Shown here one piece after another: positions 18,684-26,337 of a stretch of DNA of 64,000 nucleotides. Under the pieces are notes generated by a model, which ran no database searches, was not told the origin of the DNA, and worked only from the letters and a program-made list of their open reading frames with translations. This DNA is from Haloplanus rubicundus (GTDB lineage Archaea > Halobacteriota > Halobacteria > Halobacteriales > Haloferacaceae): positions 3,337,388-3,401,387 of the forward strand of contig NZ_CP031148.1 in the NCBI RefSeq assembly GCF_003342675.1, given 5' to 3'. The first letter of the stretch is position 1, and every line of letters starts with the position of its first letter. A program made the translations under genes and the position numbers.

Positions 18684-21600
18684 ATGGCGCGTCGTGGCTC
18701 GACCGGCGACGACAGCGACAACGACTTCTCCGGCGTCGGTGGCGGATCCGACACCGACACCGGCAGCGGCGTCACGGGCGACGACGGCTCGGATACGTCG
18801 TTCTCCGGCGGCGGCGGGGGCAACGACAGCAGCAACACCGGCGGCTCGGATACTGGCGGCGGCGATACCGGAGGTGGTGTCGGTGGAGGCGATAGCGATA
18901 GCGACCAGCCAGATTCATGGGGTGACGGCGGTGGCAGCGACGACGACACGTCGGGCGTCGTCGGCGGTGGCGGTGACCGTCGAGGATCGGATTCGGACAC
19001 GACCTATTCGGGCGGCGGCAGCGACACGGACGCCGGCAGCGGCGTCACGGGCGACGACGGCTCGGACACGACGTTTGAGGGTGGCGACAGCGACCAGAAC
19101 CAAACCCAGGCTCCTCAGGGTGACACCGGCACCGACGATCCTGACACCGACCCGGATCGCGGCACCTCCGTGACCGAGACGCCGGACGGTGACACCGTCG
19201 CGAACACGGGCGACGGCAACGTCCAAGTCGGCGACACGACCGACCGCGGCGTCGGGGTCACGCGGAATCCCGAGGGGATCGAGACCGTCGTCCCGGCCCC
19301 GGGCGACAGCGCGCCCGGTCGTGGGGGTGAAAACGAAGGCGAACTCCCGATGTCGACGCCGGCGCAGCCGACGGACGTGGCGGCGCTCGGCCCGAACCAG
19401 CAACGCGACCTGCAGCGGAGGTTGAGTGACGGCGAGATTCGAGCGGCCGTGACGCGGTTCGGACAGCGCCAACTCGGCCGGCCGACGCCGGTCGAGAGCC
19501 CTTACGAACCGGTCGGACCCGTCGACTTCGCGGTCGATGCTCTCTTTCAGGACAGCGAGGAGGTGGCACCGTACTTCGGCATCACCGGCGCCGCTGCACG
19601 CCGGGACACCGTGGACCTCGGCGGGCCAACCCTGGGGCTTGATCCAGGCGCACGCGATCCAGTGAACACCGACGTGACGGACGCGCTCACCGAGGGGCGA
19701 GGGCGCTTCAGCGAGGAGACGGTCGCCGACGTTCGTCGACGTGCTGAGGGCTACCAGGAGTTCTTCGGCGTCGGTGCCGAGGCCGATCGCCTCGTGACCG
19801 AACTCACCGGGAACGCCGAGGCGGGCAACTTTGCCCGCGGTCTCGGGAATGTTCCCGGCAACATCGCCGCCGCTCCGTCGCAGGGCGTGCTCATCTACAA
19901 TACAGCCTGGCAGGTCGGGCGGAATCTTCCCGAGACTGTCGACGAGTACGGTGCCGGAACGGTCGCCGACACCGCGCTCGATACCTCCGGGGCGATCCTC
20001 CAAGGGACGACGCGCAGCGCCCGCCGCCGCCCGTATCAGACCGGGGGGAACCTCCTCGGCGAGGCGGTGGTGGGAACGGCGGCGGTCCGCGCTGGGGGCG
20101 GCCTGGGGACACGGATTCGCTCGGCGCGAGTGCGTCGGCAGGCCGATGAGACGGTCCAGCTTGAGGACACTACGAGCGAGCGGGGTGTCGAGGGCGCATT
20201 GCCATATTTCGATACTGACACTGACGCCCCCACCGAACAGGCTGTCGCCGAGGTGCGTGAACGCGCCGCGGACAACCCGGATACCGTGCTCGACGCCCTC
20301 TACGGCGATGCCGACCGCGTTCTCTTCCACTCGACCGAGGCGGATCTCGGTGACGAGTTCGAGGCGGCCCGCGGGTCGTCGGAGCTTCCGGGGTTGTTCA
20401 CGTCACCGGATGCCTCACCCCTCCGGATTCAGGATTCGGAGAGTTCGTGGCTCTCTCGGCCTGAAATCCGCTTCCCGAGGGCGTCGGATTTCACCGGTGG
20501 CAGCGACCGGTTCGCCGGCTTCCGCGGTGATCGAATCGAAGGGATGCCCGATGATGCGACCGGAGCGCGTCGTATCCCCGACCCCGACGGAGGGACACGG
20601 CCCGACCCGCGGACATCCGGCGCGCAGTTCCTCGACGAGGCGGCTGAGGAAGGGACGGCTTACGTCCGCCCGCCAGGGAGTCGCACCGAAGAGTTAGAGG
20701 CGATCTACCCACCTGGAAGTGGGTTCCAAATGCGGAACCGGCTCGCGGTCGAGCTGCCGAGCGGGCGGGCCGTCCCGCTTGACCTGTTCGAGCGGGCCGG
20801 ACGCACCGACCTGGATACGGAGGATGCCCGGACGGCCGACACCGCTCGGCAGACCGGGGAGGAGATTTCCGCGCGCTACTCGTCGGAACTCGACGAGTCG
20901 GGCACCCCCGTGACGCCGCCGCTCGGTCTCGGGGGAAGTACGGGGACCGGCGCCGAGACGGAGCTGCCGGATGTTGAAAAGAGTGGTGGCGCCGACGGCC
21001 CGGACGGCGGTGGCGAGACTACTGATGAGCCGAGCGACGGCCTCCTCGACGCCACGCCCCGCACCGACGCGGGCGACGACGGCCTCCTCAGCGTGACGCC
21101 ACGCGACGGCGGTGGAAGCGACGACAGAGGTGGCGACGGGGCTGACGAGTCCGGCGACGGCCTCACCGACTCGACGCGTCGTGACGACGGTGGCGACGAT
21201 CTACTCGGCGTGACACCTCGCGATGACGAGGGGAGTAACGGCAGCGCGTCGGACACTCCGAGCCAAGACGACAGCCTCCTGGGCGTCAGCTCGCCGACCG
21301 ATGGTGCGGACGACGGGTTCCTCGACCCGACCCCGCGCAGCGAAGACAGCGCGCCCGCCGGCGGTGGAACCGGATCGGGCGCCGCGAGTGGCCGCGACGA
21401 CGGCTATTTCATGCCGTCGCTTACGTCGACGCTCGGCGGGTCGGGTGGAAGTGGCGGATCGTGGTTCGGCTCCGGACTGTCGCTCCCTGGATCGCCGGGG
21501 ACGCCGACGGGTGGGAGCGGACCGGGGTCGCCCGGCTCCCCGTCGGGTGGGAGTGGACCCGGCTCGCCCCCCGGCCCGACAGGTGGCACTCCCTACACTC

Positions 21601-21971
21601 CATTCACGCCGCCGACCGTTCCGAACCGCCGCGACCGTGATCGCGACCGCGATCCAGGGTTCGACTTCGAGATCGACACCGACCGGTTCGGAGGAGCGAC
21701 GGCTGAGGACGACCGCCCCCTCAGCGTCGGCTACTACAACGAGTTCATCGCCGACTTCGCGTTCGGCGCCGCGCCGACCCAGGCCCCGAGTCAGGAGACG
21801 CTGGCGGACTTCGGTGGTGCGGCGGCGTTCACGGAGCAGCTACCTACGCTCCGCGAGCTCGAAGCCGAGGGCGATCGCCGTGATGCCCTCGAAGCGGCCT
21901 ACGACACGTTCGGGTTCAGCGGCCTCAGTGTCACCTCCGACGGCGGCAGTGACGACAGCGGGTTCCTGTAG
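18684..21971 (+). CDS. Giant repeat-rich protein with possible ADP-ribosyltransferase-like segment
   Basis: The 1095-residue protein is the largest in the element. Residues 1-165 are Gly/Ser/Asp/Thr low complexity with repeated DTGSGVTGDDGSDT blocks. Residues about 235-480 form a structured region. Residues about 545-690 contain LFHST (His549), GLFTSP (570-575) and ELEAIYPPGSGF (Glu670-x-Glu672), the order and spacing seen in H/R-S/T-ExE ADP-ribosyltransferase folds. Residues about 785-890 are a run of about six degenerate DGLL-x-x-TPR units, then a Pro/Gly/Ser collagen-like stretch and an acidic tail. No signal peptide is present. It could be a virion protein, a toxin-like effector or both; the enzyme call is inference. 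Confidence 0.8.
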   Translation: MARRGSTGDDSDNDFSGVGGGSDTDTGSGVTGDDGSDTSFSGGGGGNDSSNTGGSDTGGGDTGGGVGGGDSDSDQPDSWGDGGGSDDDTSGVVGGGGDRRGSDSDTTYSGGGSDTDAGSGVTGDDGSDTTFEGGDSDQNQTQAPQGDTGTDDPDTDPDRGTSVTETPDGDTVANTGDGNVQVGDTTDRGVGVTRNPEGIETVVPAPGDSAPGRGGENEGELPMSTPAQPTDVAALGPNQQRDLQRRLSDGEIRAAVTRFGQRQLGRPTPVESPYEPVGPVDFAVDALFQDSEEVAPYFGITGAAARRDTVDLGGPTLGLDPGARDPVNTDVTDALTEGRGRFSEETVADVRRRAEGYQEFFGVGAEADRLVTELTGNAEAGNFARGLGNVPGNIAAAPSQGVLIYNTAWQVGRNLPETVDEYGAGTVADTALDTSGAILQGTTRSARRRPYQTGGNLLGEAVVGTAAVRAGGGLGTRIRSARVRRQADETVQLEDTTSERGVEGALPYFDTDTDAPTEQAVAEVRERAADNPDTVLDALYGDADRVLFHSTEADLGDEFEAARGSSELPGLFTSPDASPLRIQDSESSWLSRPEIRFPRASDFTGGSDRFAGFRGDRIEGMPDDATGARRIPDPDGGTRPDPRTSGAQFLDEAAEEGTAYVRPPGSRTEELEAIYPPGSGFQMRNRLAVELPSGRAVPLDLFERAGRTDLDTEDARTADTARQTGEEISARYSSELDESGTPVTPPLGLGGSTGTGAETELPDVEKSGGADGPDGGGETTDEPSDGLLDATPRTDAGDDGLLSVTPRDGGGSDDRGGDGADESGDGLTDSTRRDDGGDDLLGVTPRDDEGSNGSASDTPSQDDSLLGVSSPTDGADDGFLDPTPRSEDSAPAGGGTGSGAASGRDDGYFMPSLTSTLGGSGGSGGSWFGSGLSLPGSPGTPTGGSGPGSPGSPSGGSGPGSPPGPTGGTPYTPFTPPTVPNRRDRDRDRDPGFDFEIDTDRFGGATAEDDRPLSVGYYNEFIADFAFGAAPTQAPSQETLADFGGAAAFTEQLPTLRELEAEGDRRDALEAAYDTFGFSGLSVTSDGGSDDSGFL

Positions 21972-21975
21972 TAAA

Positions 21976-22242
21976 ATGTCGAAAACCAGAAACCGGTATC
22001 CTCGCGACGAGCCGGACCCGGAGTTCGGCGATCTTGAACCTCATCCATCGGAGTGGAAGTTACCGACGCCCGAGGAGTTGCGCGAGCTCCGTATCCTCTC
22101 GGGGCTGACGATTCGTGAGGTGGCTCACCGGATCGACGTGTCACCTGACTCGGTGCGGCGCTGGGAGAAAGGACAGCACTCGCCTCGTCTCACCGATGTT
22201 CGAGTTATCGTCGAGGTTTGCCTCGGCGAAGCAGGTGAGTGA
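21976..22242 (+). CDS. XRE-family helix-turn-helix regulator
   Basis: The 88-residue protein carries an HTH near residues 33-72: ELRELRILSGLTIREVAHRI, then DVSPDSVRRWEKG, the typical XRE/Cro pattern. It begins 4 bases after the stop of the 1095-residue gene, so it is probably co-transcribed. It could control the operator-like repeats at 15.8 kb. The acidic N-terminus (PDPEFGDLEPHPSEWKLPTP) looks like a protein-contact tail. Confidence 0.8.
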   Translation: MSKTRNRYPRDEPDPEFGDLEPHPSEWKLPTPEELRELRILSGLTIREVAHRIDVSPDSVRRWEKGQHSPRLTDVRVIVEVCLGEAGE

Positions 22243-22637
22243 GCACGATCGGAGCTTCGCGCGTTCTCTCTCGACCTCGAATGGAATCGAAATCGAACTG
22301 CCGATCATCTTTCCGGGTCCCGCGCCCGCCCGCGCGGTCGACGCGAGAGCGCAAATATGGCTTTAGGGTATAGGGTGTGTGCGTTCTGTGTGAGATTTCT
22401 GCCTCTCTGTGTGTGTTATTGGCCTCCTGTCTATCCGTATCGGCGCTTTTGCCCGTGCTTTCGATGGTCGTGCCCTCTGTCGCGACTACTGTGGCGAGGG
22501 GTTGGGTCGAATGTCCGCCGTCCTGTGGTTTTCCGTTCACACCATCTGTTCTGTCCTAACTGGGTACTCCGTTGTACTGAATAAGTCCTACTTTAGAACA
22601 GGATAAGAACTATACCAGTACATGACAAGTACCGACT
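22243..22637. other. Low-GC, pyrimidine-rich intergenic region
   Basis: This 395-base stretch differs from its surroundings, with GTGTGTG and TCTGCCTCTCTG tracts and a lower GC content. Several short frames are open on both strands, but their Cys/Trp/Arg-rich products look like chance. It could hold a non-coding RNA or a replication/segregation region; no iteron or hairpin series was seen. TATA-like TACTTTAGAA near 22590 may serve the next gene. Confidence 0.4.
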
Positions 22638-22820
22638 ATGCGCCCGAACATTGATGAAAAAATCATCGATGAACTGACAATGAGAGCCGACCAAGTAATG
22701 ACTGTTGATGCTGAGGATGTTTCGGTTGAACAACGCCTGAAAGCCGTTTTATCGACGATTGATGATTTGGATGGGGATCCGAATGTCCTCAATGAAAATT
22801 GGTACGACTCTAAAGATTGA
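22638..22820 (+). CDS. Small acidic helical protein
   Basis: The 60-residue protein is predicted to be mostly helix (IDEKIIDELTMRADQVM, SVEQRLKAVLSTIDDLDG). Its codons are AT-richer than those of the neighbours (ATT, GAT, TTA), a sign of recent transfer. No family was recognised. A candidate promoter (AAGAACTATACC, about 22605-22616) lies roughly 25-30 bases upstream. Confidence 0.6.
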   Translation: MRPNIDEKIIDELTMRADQVMTVDAEDVSVEQRLKAVLSTIDDLDGDPNVLNENWYDSKD

Positions 22821-22896
22821 TATTTTGTAACGTGAAAGGTCGTAGGAGTTTATCAGACCGGAAGCGGAGGTCATAGGCGATGCTACGCTAAGAATT

Positions 22897-23100
22897 ATGA
22901 AACGAAACCCGGTGAAGGAACACCGGGCCGACGACGACCTCGGACGGCGGTCGTGGGCGCCACCGAGGAATGCATACCAGGCGATGTCGTCGGTCTGTTG
23001 TTCCCACCCCTGCCTCATAGCATTTTGGTGTAAACGAGGCAGTCGGTCAAGATCGTCTCAAGTAACGACTACCGACAGTAAGCGGGGGCGAATGGGATGA
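22897..23100 (+). CDS. Possible small basic protein
   Basis: The 67-codon frame begins at ATG 22897 and ends in an ATGA overlap with the next gene, which argues for translation. The product is Arg/Ser/Cys-rich without a recognisable fold, and the region could equally be untranslated leader. Confidence 0.3.
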   Translation: MKRNPVKEHRADDDLGRRSWAPPRNAYQAMSSVCCSHPCLIAFWCKRGSRSRSSQVTTTDSKRGRMG

Positions 23101-23312
23101 GTGCACAGCGTCCGACAGCGGGCGAAGAGACGACGCTGGCTGGCGACATGGCCGTCGACGCCTGTCGTCGTGGCCAACCGCCCAAGCACGCCAAGGAAGG
23201 CGTTGCACGCTTCCTCTGGAAGTGTCCGCCGGCTCACCCTCGCCGCGTTGCGAAGTGGTACGCTCGCGCCCGTGCCGAGGGGCTAATCGTCGACAGTGGA
23301 GGTGGTGCGTAG
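23097..23312 (+). CDS. Hypothetical small protein (winged-helix-like?)
   Basis: The 71-residue protein has a central helix set (HAKEGVARFLWKCPPAHPRRVAKWYARARAEG, residues about 30-62) that could be a helical DNA- or protein-binding unit. It shares a TAGTG stop/start overlap with the following gene. It belongs to a run of tightly packed small genes before the integrase; the function is unknown. Confidence 0.55.
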   Translation: MSAQRPTAGEETTLAGDMAVDACRRGQPPKHAKEGVARFLWKCPPAHPRRVAKWYARARAEGLIVDSGGGA

Positions 23313-23608
23313 TGCGGACGTTCACAATCCCGCGAACGCAGGTTTACATCGGCGAGGAGTTCCTTTTCGCCGAGTGGGTTGGCGACGAGCACTATCGGGC
23401 CGTGTTCGAACTCGACGACGAGCGGGCGATCTTTCGCCACGTAGAGGCGATCCGGAACGAGGAGCAGCAGCTTGATAGCAGCGTTTTCGAAGACGTTCCG
23501 AATGGTGTCAAATGGGTCGTGAGGGCCTACGGCTACGAGCTCTACAAGATTGATAACGGGAACGACGACGACGATGAAGCCGAACACGTCGGGAGGGATT
23601 TCGCGTGA
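23312..23608 (+). CDS. Hypothetical small acidic protein
   Basis: This 98-residue protein starts at GTG within the TAGTG overlap and ends overlapping the next gene's GTG. It looks like a compact alpha/beta fold (FTIPRTQVYIGEEFLFAEWV, then EHYRAVFELDD) with an Asn/Asp-rich tail. Overlaps on both sides fix the start. No family was recognised. Confidence 0.65.
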   Translation: MRTFTIPRTQVYIGEEFLFAEWVGDEHYRAVFELDDERAIFRHVEAIRNEEQQLDSSVFEDVPNGVKWVVRAYGYELYKIDNGNDDDDEAEHVGRDFA

Positions 23609-23871
23609 GCGTGCAGGCTCCCGGATCCGGTTCCGAGCGTGTCGACGTGACGCTGCACGCCGAAAATCGGTTCCTCGAACGCGTCGACGCCACCGACCTG
23701 TACCCGGCTGAGCGGATCGCCCGTGAGGTGAGCGAGGCGGTGCCGGTGCAGCTCGAAGCCCGCGGCGAGCATCGACAAATCGTGCAGCATCCGGAGTCGG
23801 GTGCGCTTTACGTCTACGACGTAGCGGACTCAACGGTTGTGACCGTACTCCCTCCCCAGGAGGTGCGTTGA
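23605..23871 (+). CDS. Hypothetical protein, possibly DUF4258/RelE-like fold
   Basis: The 88-residue protein starts at GTG overlapping the preceding stop. The segment VTLHAENRFLERVDAT followed by strands (RQIVQHPESGALYVYDV, STVVTVLPP) resembles small toxin-like or DUF4258 proteins that begin with H-x-x-x-R-x-x-E/R and end in strands. This is a weak pattern match. If it holds, the preceding acidic 98-residue protein could be its partner. Confidence 0.6.
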   Translation: MSVQAPGSGSERVDVTLHAENRFLERVDATDLYPAERIAREVSEAVPVQLEARGEHRQIVQHPESGALYVYDVADSTVVTVLPPQEVR

Positions 23872-24176
23872 GAGTGATCGGTCCGACCGGCGGCACGCTT
23901 TTGCCGAGCGCTACTGAAAAGGATCGACAAGATACAGACACACAACACGCTAACCGATCAGAAACGAGTCGGGGAGGGAAGCCCCAACACGAACCACATG
24001 CTTCTCTCTCACGGCGGCTCTTAGAGGTAACGCCTCGGCAGAGTCGACGCCGTGACCGCCGGCGGCTCACCGCGGTCGTCAGTCTACGATGCACGACCAC
24101 CCACAGCATGGATCGACTGAGCCGCTTCGGAATCGAACGCCGTCGTCGTATGGCCGCCAGGGAGGTGAGTCGATAG
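23872..24176. other. 305-base stretch with only a doubtful frame
   Basis: A frame starting at TTG 23868 runs to TAG at 24174-24176, directly before the next ATG, but the 102-residue product is Arg/Ser/Thr-rich and unlike a folded protein. The position between tightly packed genes keeps it possible. No hairpin or promoter stands out. Confidence 0.35.
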
Positions 24177-24365
24177 ATGGCCTCGGCCGACACCGACCCC
24201 GACCGCTACGTCCGCGAGAACCGCGAGACGCTGGTGCGAATCATCAAGCACGGAAACGACGACTTCGTTCGTGCGCTCGCTCTCGCGGCGATCGTGGAAT
24301 ACGGCGGCGACCCGGAGATTCAGACGCTACGGCGAGAACTCGACCGCCTCGAATCGGAGGGGTAG
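24177..24365 (+). CDS. Small helical protein next to integrase
   Basis: The 62-residue acidic protein (DRYVRENRETLVRIIKHGNDDFVRALALAAI) is predicted to be almost all helix. It converges with the integrase gene, with 8 bases between stops. It could be an excisionase-like or regulatory protein by position only; no HTH is certain. Confidence 0.55.
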   Translation: MASADTDPDRYVRENRETLVRIIKHGNDDFVRALALAAIVEYGGDPEIQTLRRELDRLESEG

Positions 24366-24373
24366 ACGTGAGT

Positions 24374-25657
24374 TCACTCGTCGGTCTCGTCGACGAACCG
24401 CCGCGCCGTCTTGATCACGTCGGGATCGCCGCCGAGGGCTTCGACGAGCGGCTCCATCTCTTCAAGCCGGTCGAGGAGTTCGGGGTGGTCTTTCGCCAAG
24501 CCGAGGAGCTGCCGGCGCTGGCTTTCCTGAACCTCTTCGAGCTCGTCGACGGCGCCGTGCTCGATCGCCTGGTGGCACCACATACAGAACTCCTCGCTTC
24601 GAGGGGTGTCGCGGCCACACCGCGGACAGGTGACGGCGGCGATCGGGTCGGGCTCCTCTTCACTCACGTCGACGCCGTGGGCGCGGGCGACCTCCCGATC
24701 GCTCGCTTCGGAGAACACCGAGATATACCGCGCCGCAGCCTTCGAGCCGCGGGTCCATCCGTGATGATCTTCGAGGACCGGCTGATTCACGCCGCGACTG
24801 GCGAGGAACGACGCCGAGGACTTCCGGAAGTTCGTGAAGGTGACGGGTTTCTCGACGCCGGCGTGGTCGGCCGCCTGTCGCGGGATCTTTCGGGCCATCT
24901 GGTAACTGATTTCCTCACCGCTCCGGAGCTTACACCACAGCGGCGCCGTACTGTCGTCGCTCCGCGGGTGGTCGGCGAGCCACCGCTCCAAGAACGGGAC
25001 GGACGTAATCAGCGTGACCGAGCGCTGTCCCTTCTTCCCGTCGACGCTGATTCGGAAACCGTGGGTGTGGTCAGATACGTCGCCGACGCGAAGGTCGAGG
25101 AGTTCGCCGGCACGAGGGCCGGCGTCGAAGGCGACCGCGATGAGCGCCGCGTCGCGGGCGTTCATCGTGGCGTCGATCATCGGGAGCACGTCATCATCCC
25201 AGTCGAGCATCTTCGCCGGATCGGGCGTCGGGTCGTAGTTCCGACTCGTCGTCGTCGGAATCCACCCCATACTTTCGGGGAATCCGTCGTCGTCGGTCGG
25301 CGCCTCGGCGCCGTGCTCGACGACGCGCTTCCCGAACATTCGGAGGGCGATCCGGAAGTCCTTGTTCGTCTCGGGGGTCTCCTCGGGGTCGTGCTCGTCG
25401 TGAATCCAGCGGACGATGCCCTCGGCCGCCTCTTTGTCGGTAAGGGCATCGGCGAGGGTGTTTCCCTCCCCCTCGGCCATGACGGTGCAGTGCCGGAGGA
25501 GCTTTTCACGGCGCTGCTTCCCGTATTCGGAGGGGAGGAGCGCCATCCGGTCGTCGAAGGCGAGGAGGAGTTCGCGATCCTCGTCGGCCACCTCACGCTC
25601 GCCGCCTTCGAGCTGTTCGCGGAGCATTTCGAGGCGGCGGTCGGGGTTAGTGACCAT
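24374..25657 (-). CDS. Site-specific integrase (tyrosine recombinase) of the element
   Basis: The 427-residue haloarchaeal phage-type integrase has an N-terminal DNA-binding half and a catalytic half with DAGPRAGELLDLRVGD (first Arg), TNFRKSSASFLASRG (the HxxR box, with Asn for His as is usual in this group), HHGWTRGSKAAARYISVF (His/Trp box and Tyr nucleophile), and a C-terminal zinc ribbon CPRC...CMWC near residue 355-375. It starts 49 bases inside attR and reads inward, the usual layout for tRNA-targeting elements. It is almost certainly the enzyme that joined the element to tRNA-Asp. A GTATAAGA box lies very close to the ATG, so ATG 25627 is an alternative start. Confidence 0.93.
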   Translation of the reverse strand: MVTNPDRRLEMLREQLEGGEREVADEDRELLLAFDDRMALLPSEYGKQRREKLLRHCTVMAEGEGNTLADALTDKEAAEGIVRWIHDEHDPEETPETNKDFRIALRMFGKRVVEHGAEAPTDDDGFPESMGWIPTTTSRNYDPTPDPAKMLDWDDDVLPMIDATMNARDAALIAVAFDAGPRAGELLDLRVGDVSDHTHGFRISVDGKKGQRSVTLITSVPFLERWLADHPRSDDSTAPLWCKLRSGEEISYQMARKIPRQAADHAGVEKPVTFTNFRKSSASFLASRGVNQPVLEDHHGWTRGSKAAARYISVFSEASDREVARAHGVDVSEEEPDPIAAVTCPRCGRDTPRSEEFCMWCHQAIEHGAVDELEEVQESQRRQLLGLAKDHPELLDRLEEMEPLVEALGGDPDVIKTARRFVDETDE

Positions 25658-25705
25658 GACGTATCTTATACTTCAAATGTTGGGGAGTTAAACCTGTGGT
25701 GTAAT

Positions 25706-25720
25706 TCCCGCTCCGGGCGT
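25706..25720 (+). repeat. attR: right attachment core
   Basis: This is an exact copy of the 15-bp core at 12382-12396, here without the rest of a tRNA. It marks the right end of the element. Confidence 0.9.
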
Positions 25721-25750
25721 ATCAGCTTCGTGACGAAGCTCGTACGAGTC

Positions 25751-25793
25751 GAGACGCAGTGATACCGCTCGCGACGAGCGTCTCCCCGTTTTT
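25751..25793 (+). terminator. Hairpin and T-tract beyond attR, likely the original tRNA-Asp terminator
   Basis: GAGACGC (25751-25757) pairs with GCGTCTC (25778-25784), followed by CCCG and TTTTT (25789-25793). A second dyad AGCTTCGT-G-ACGAAGCT lies at 25724-25740. Before integration this sequence would have directly followed the tRNA 3' end, so it probably ended that transcript. Confidence 0.5.
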
Positions 25794-25851
25794 ATCATCC
25801 GAGTGACAGACGCGCAATAAGTGACCGCGTATACTTGATCAATTGTCACTT

Positions 25852-26262
25852 ATGGTCGAACGCGAAAGTCACGGCACGTCGACGCTGGAGTTCGAATCGG
25901 TGCCGGCCCGCAGGGACCTGCAACTGTCGAAGCGATTCGAGACACCCGGGGGAGACGAGATTCGGGCCATCGTGACCGTCCGCGACAACGTCATTCTCAC
26001 GAGCGCCGGGGAGTCGGACGGGGTGTTGGACGACGTGGTCGTCGTCGGCGACTCGGACACCGTCACGACGGCCGAGAAGGGTTTCCTCGGCGGGCTCTGG
26101 GACAAGGCGAAGAGTGCGGTCAAAGGGCTGATCGGGGTCATCGGTGGCGGTGGAGGAGGGGGTGGTGGTGGCGGCTGCAAGCCGGAAGCCACGACCACGG
26201 TCAAACTGGACAAGAAGGGACAGGTCAGAGAGATCACGTCCACCGCGGGCTGCAAGCAGTAG
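25852..26262 (+). CDS. Small protein with amphipathic helix, polyglycine run and two cysteines
   Basis: The 136-residue protein has an acidic beta-like N-terminal part (1-70), then an amphipathic helix (about 77-97: KGFLGGLWDKAKSAVKGLI), a run of eleven Gly (98-108) and a tail bounded by Cys109 and Cys134. The helix-plus-Gly layout recalls membrane-active peptides, so a halocin-like precursor is possible; no signal peptide or processing enzyme is nearby. The ATG at 25852 is preceded by TATACT (about 25830) at leaderless distance and by palindrome TTGATCAA. Upstream in-frame TTG 25843 is less likely. Family unknown. Confidence 0.65.
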   Translation: MVERESHGTSTLEFESVPARRDLQLSKRFETPGGDEIRAIVTVRDNVILTSAGESDGVLDDVVVVGDSDTVTTAEKGFLGGLWDKAKSAVKGLIGVIGGGGGGGGGGGCKPEATTTVKLDKKGQVREITSTAGCKQ

Positions 26263-26337
26263 GGCGTCGCCGTCGCGGACGAGCGGCGGCAGTAACGGCG
26301 GCTGGCGGCGTTCGGCACAGGGTAGTGAGCCGTAGAC

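Larger units (their letters stand above)
12382..25720. mobile_element. 13.3-kb integrative element in tRNA-Asp
   Basis: The element is bounded by the 15-bp direct repeat in tRNA-Asp (left) and at 25706-25720 (right), with an integrase gene starting 49 bases inside the right repeat and reading inward. Inside are about 18 genes, mostly small and unknown, many joined by ATGA overlaps. They include two tyrosine recombinases, a ribbon-helix-helix protein, an HTH protein, zinc-finger peptides and a 1095-residue low-complexity protein. There are also AT-richer islands unlike the flanks. No capsid, portal, packaging ATPase, relaxase or replication initiator is recognisable, so it may be a provirus remnant, a virus satellite or another integrative plasmid-like element. 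Confidence 0.88.

Noticed and set aside
22357..22606. Three overlapping plus-strand ORFs in the low-GC region
   Set aside because: Products are Cys/Trp/Arg/Leu-rich and mutually overlapping in all frames, typical of chance opening in a stop-poor tract.
24374..25657. Integrase judged inactive because the HxxR box reads NFRK
   Set aside because: The Asn variant is usual in this haloarchaeal integrase group as I recall it, and the other catalytic segments are intact.
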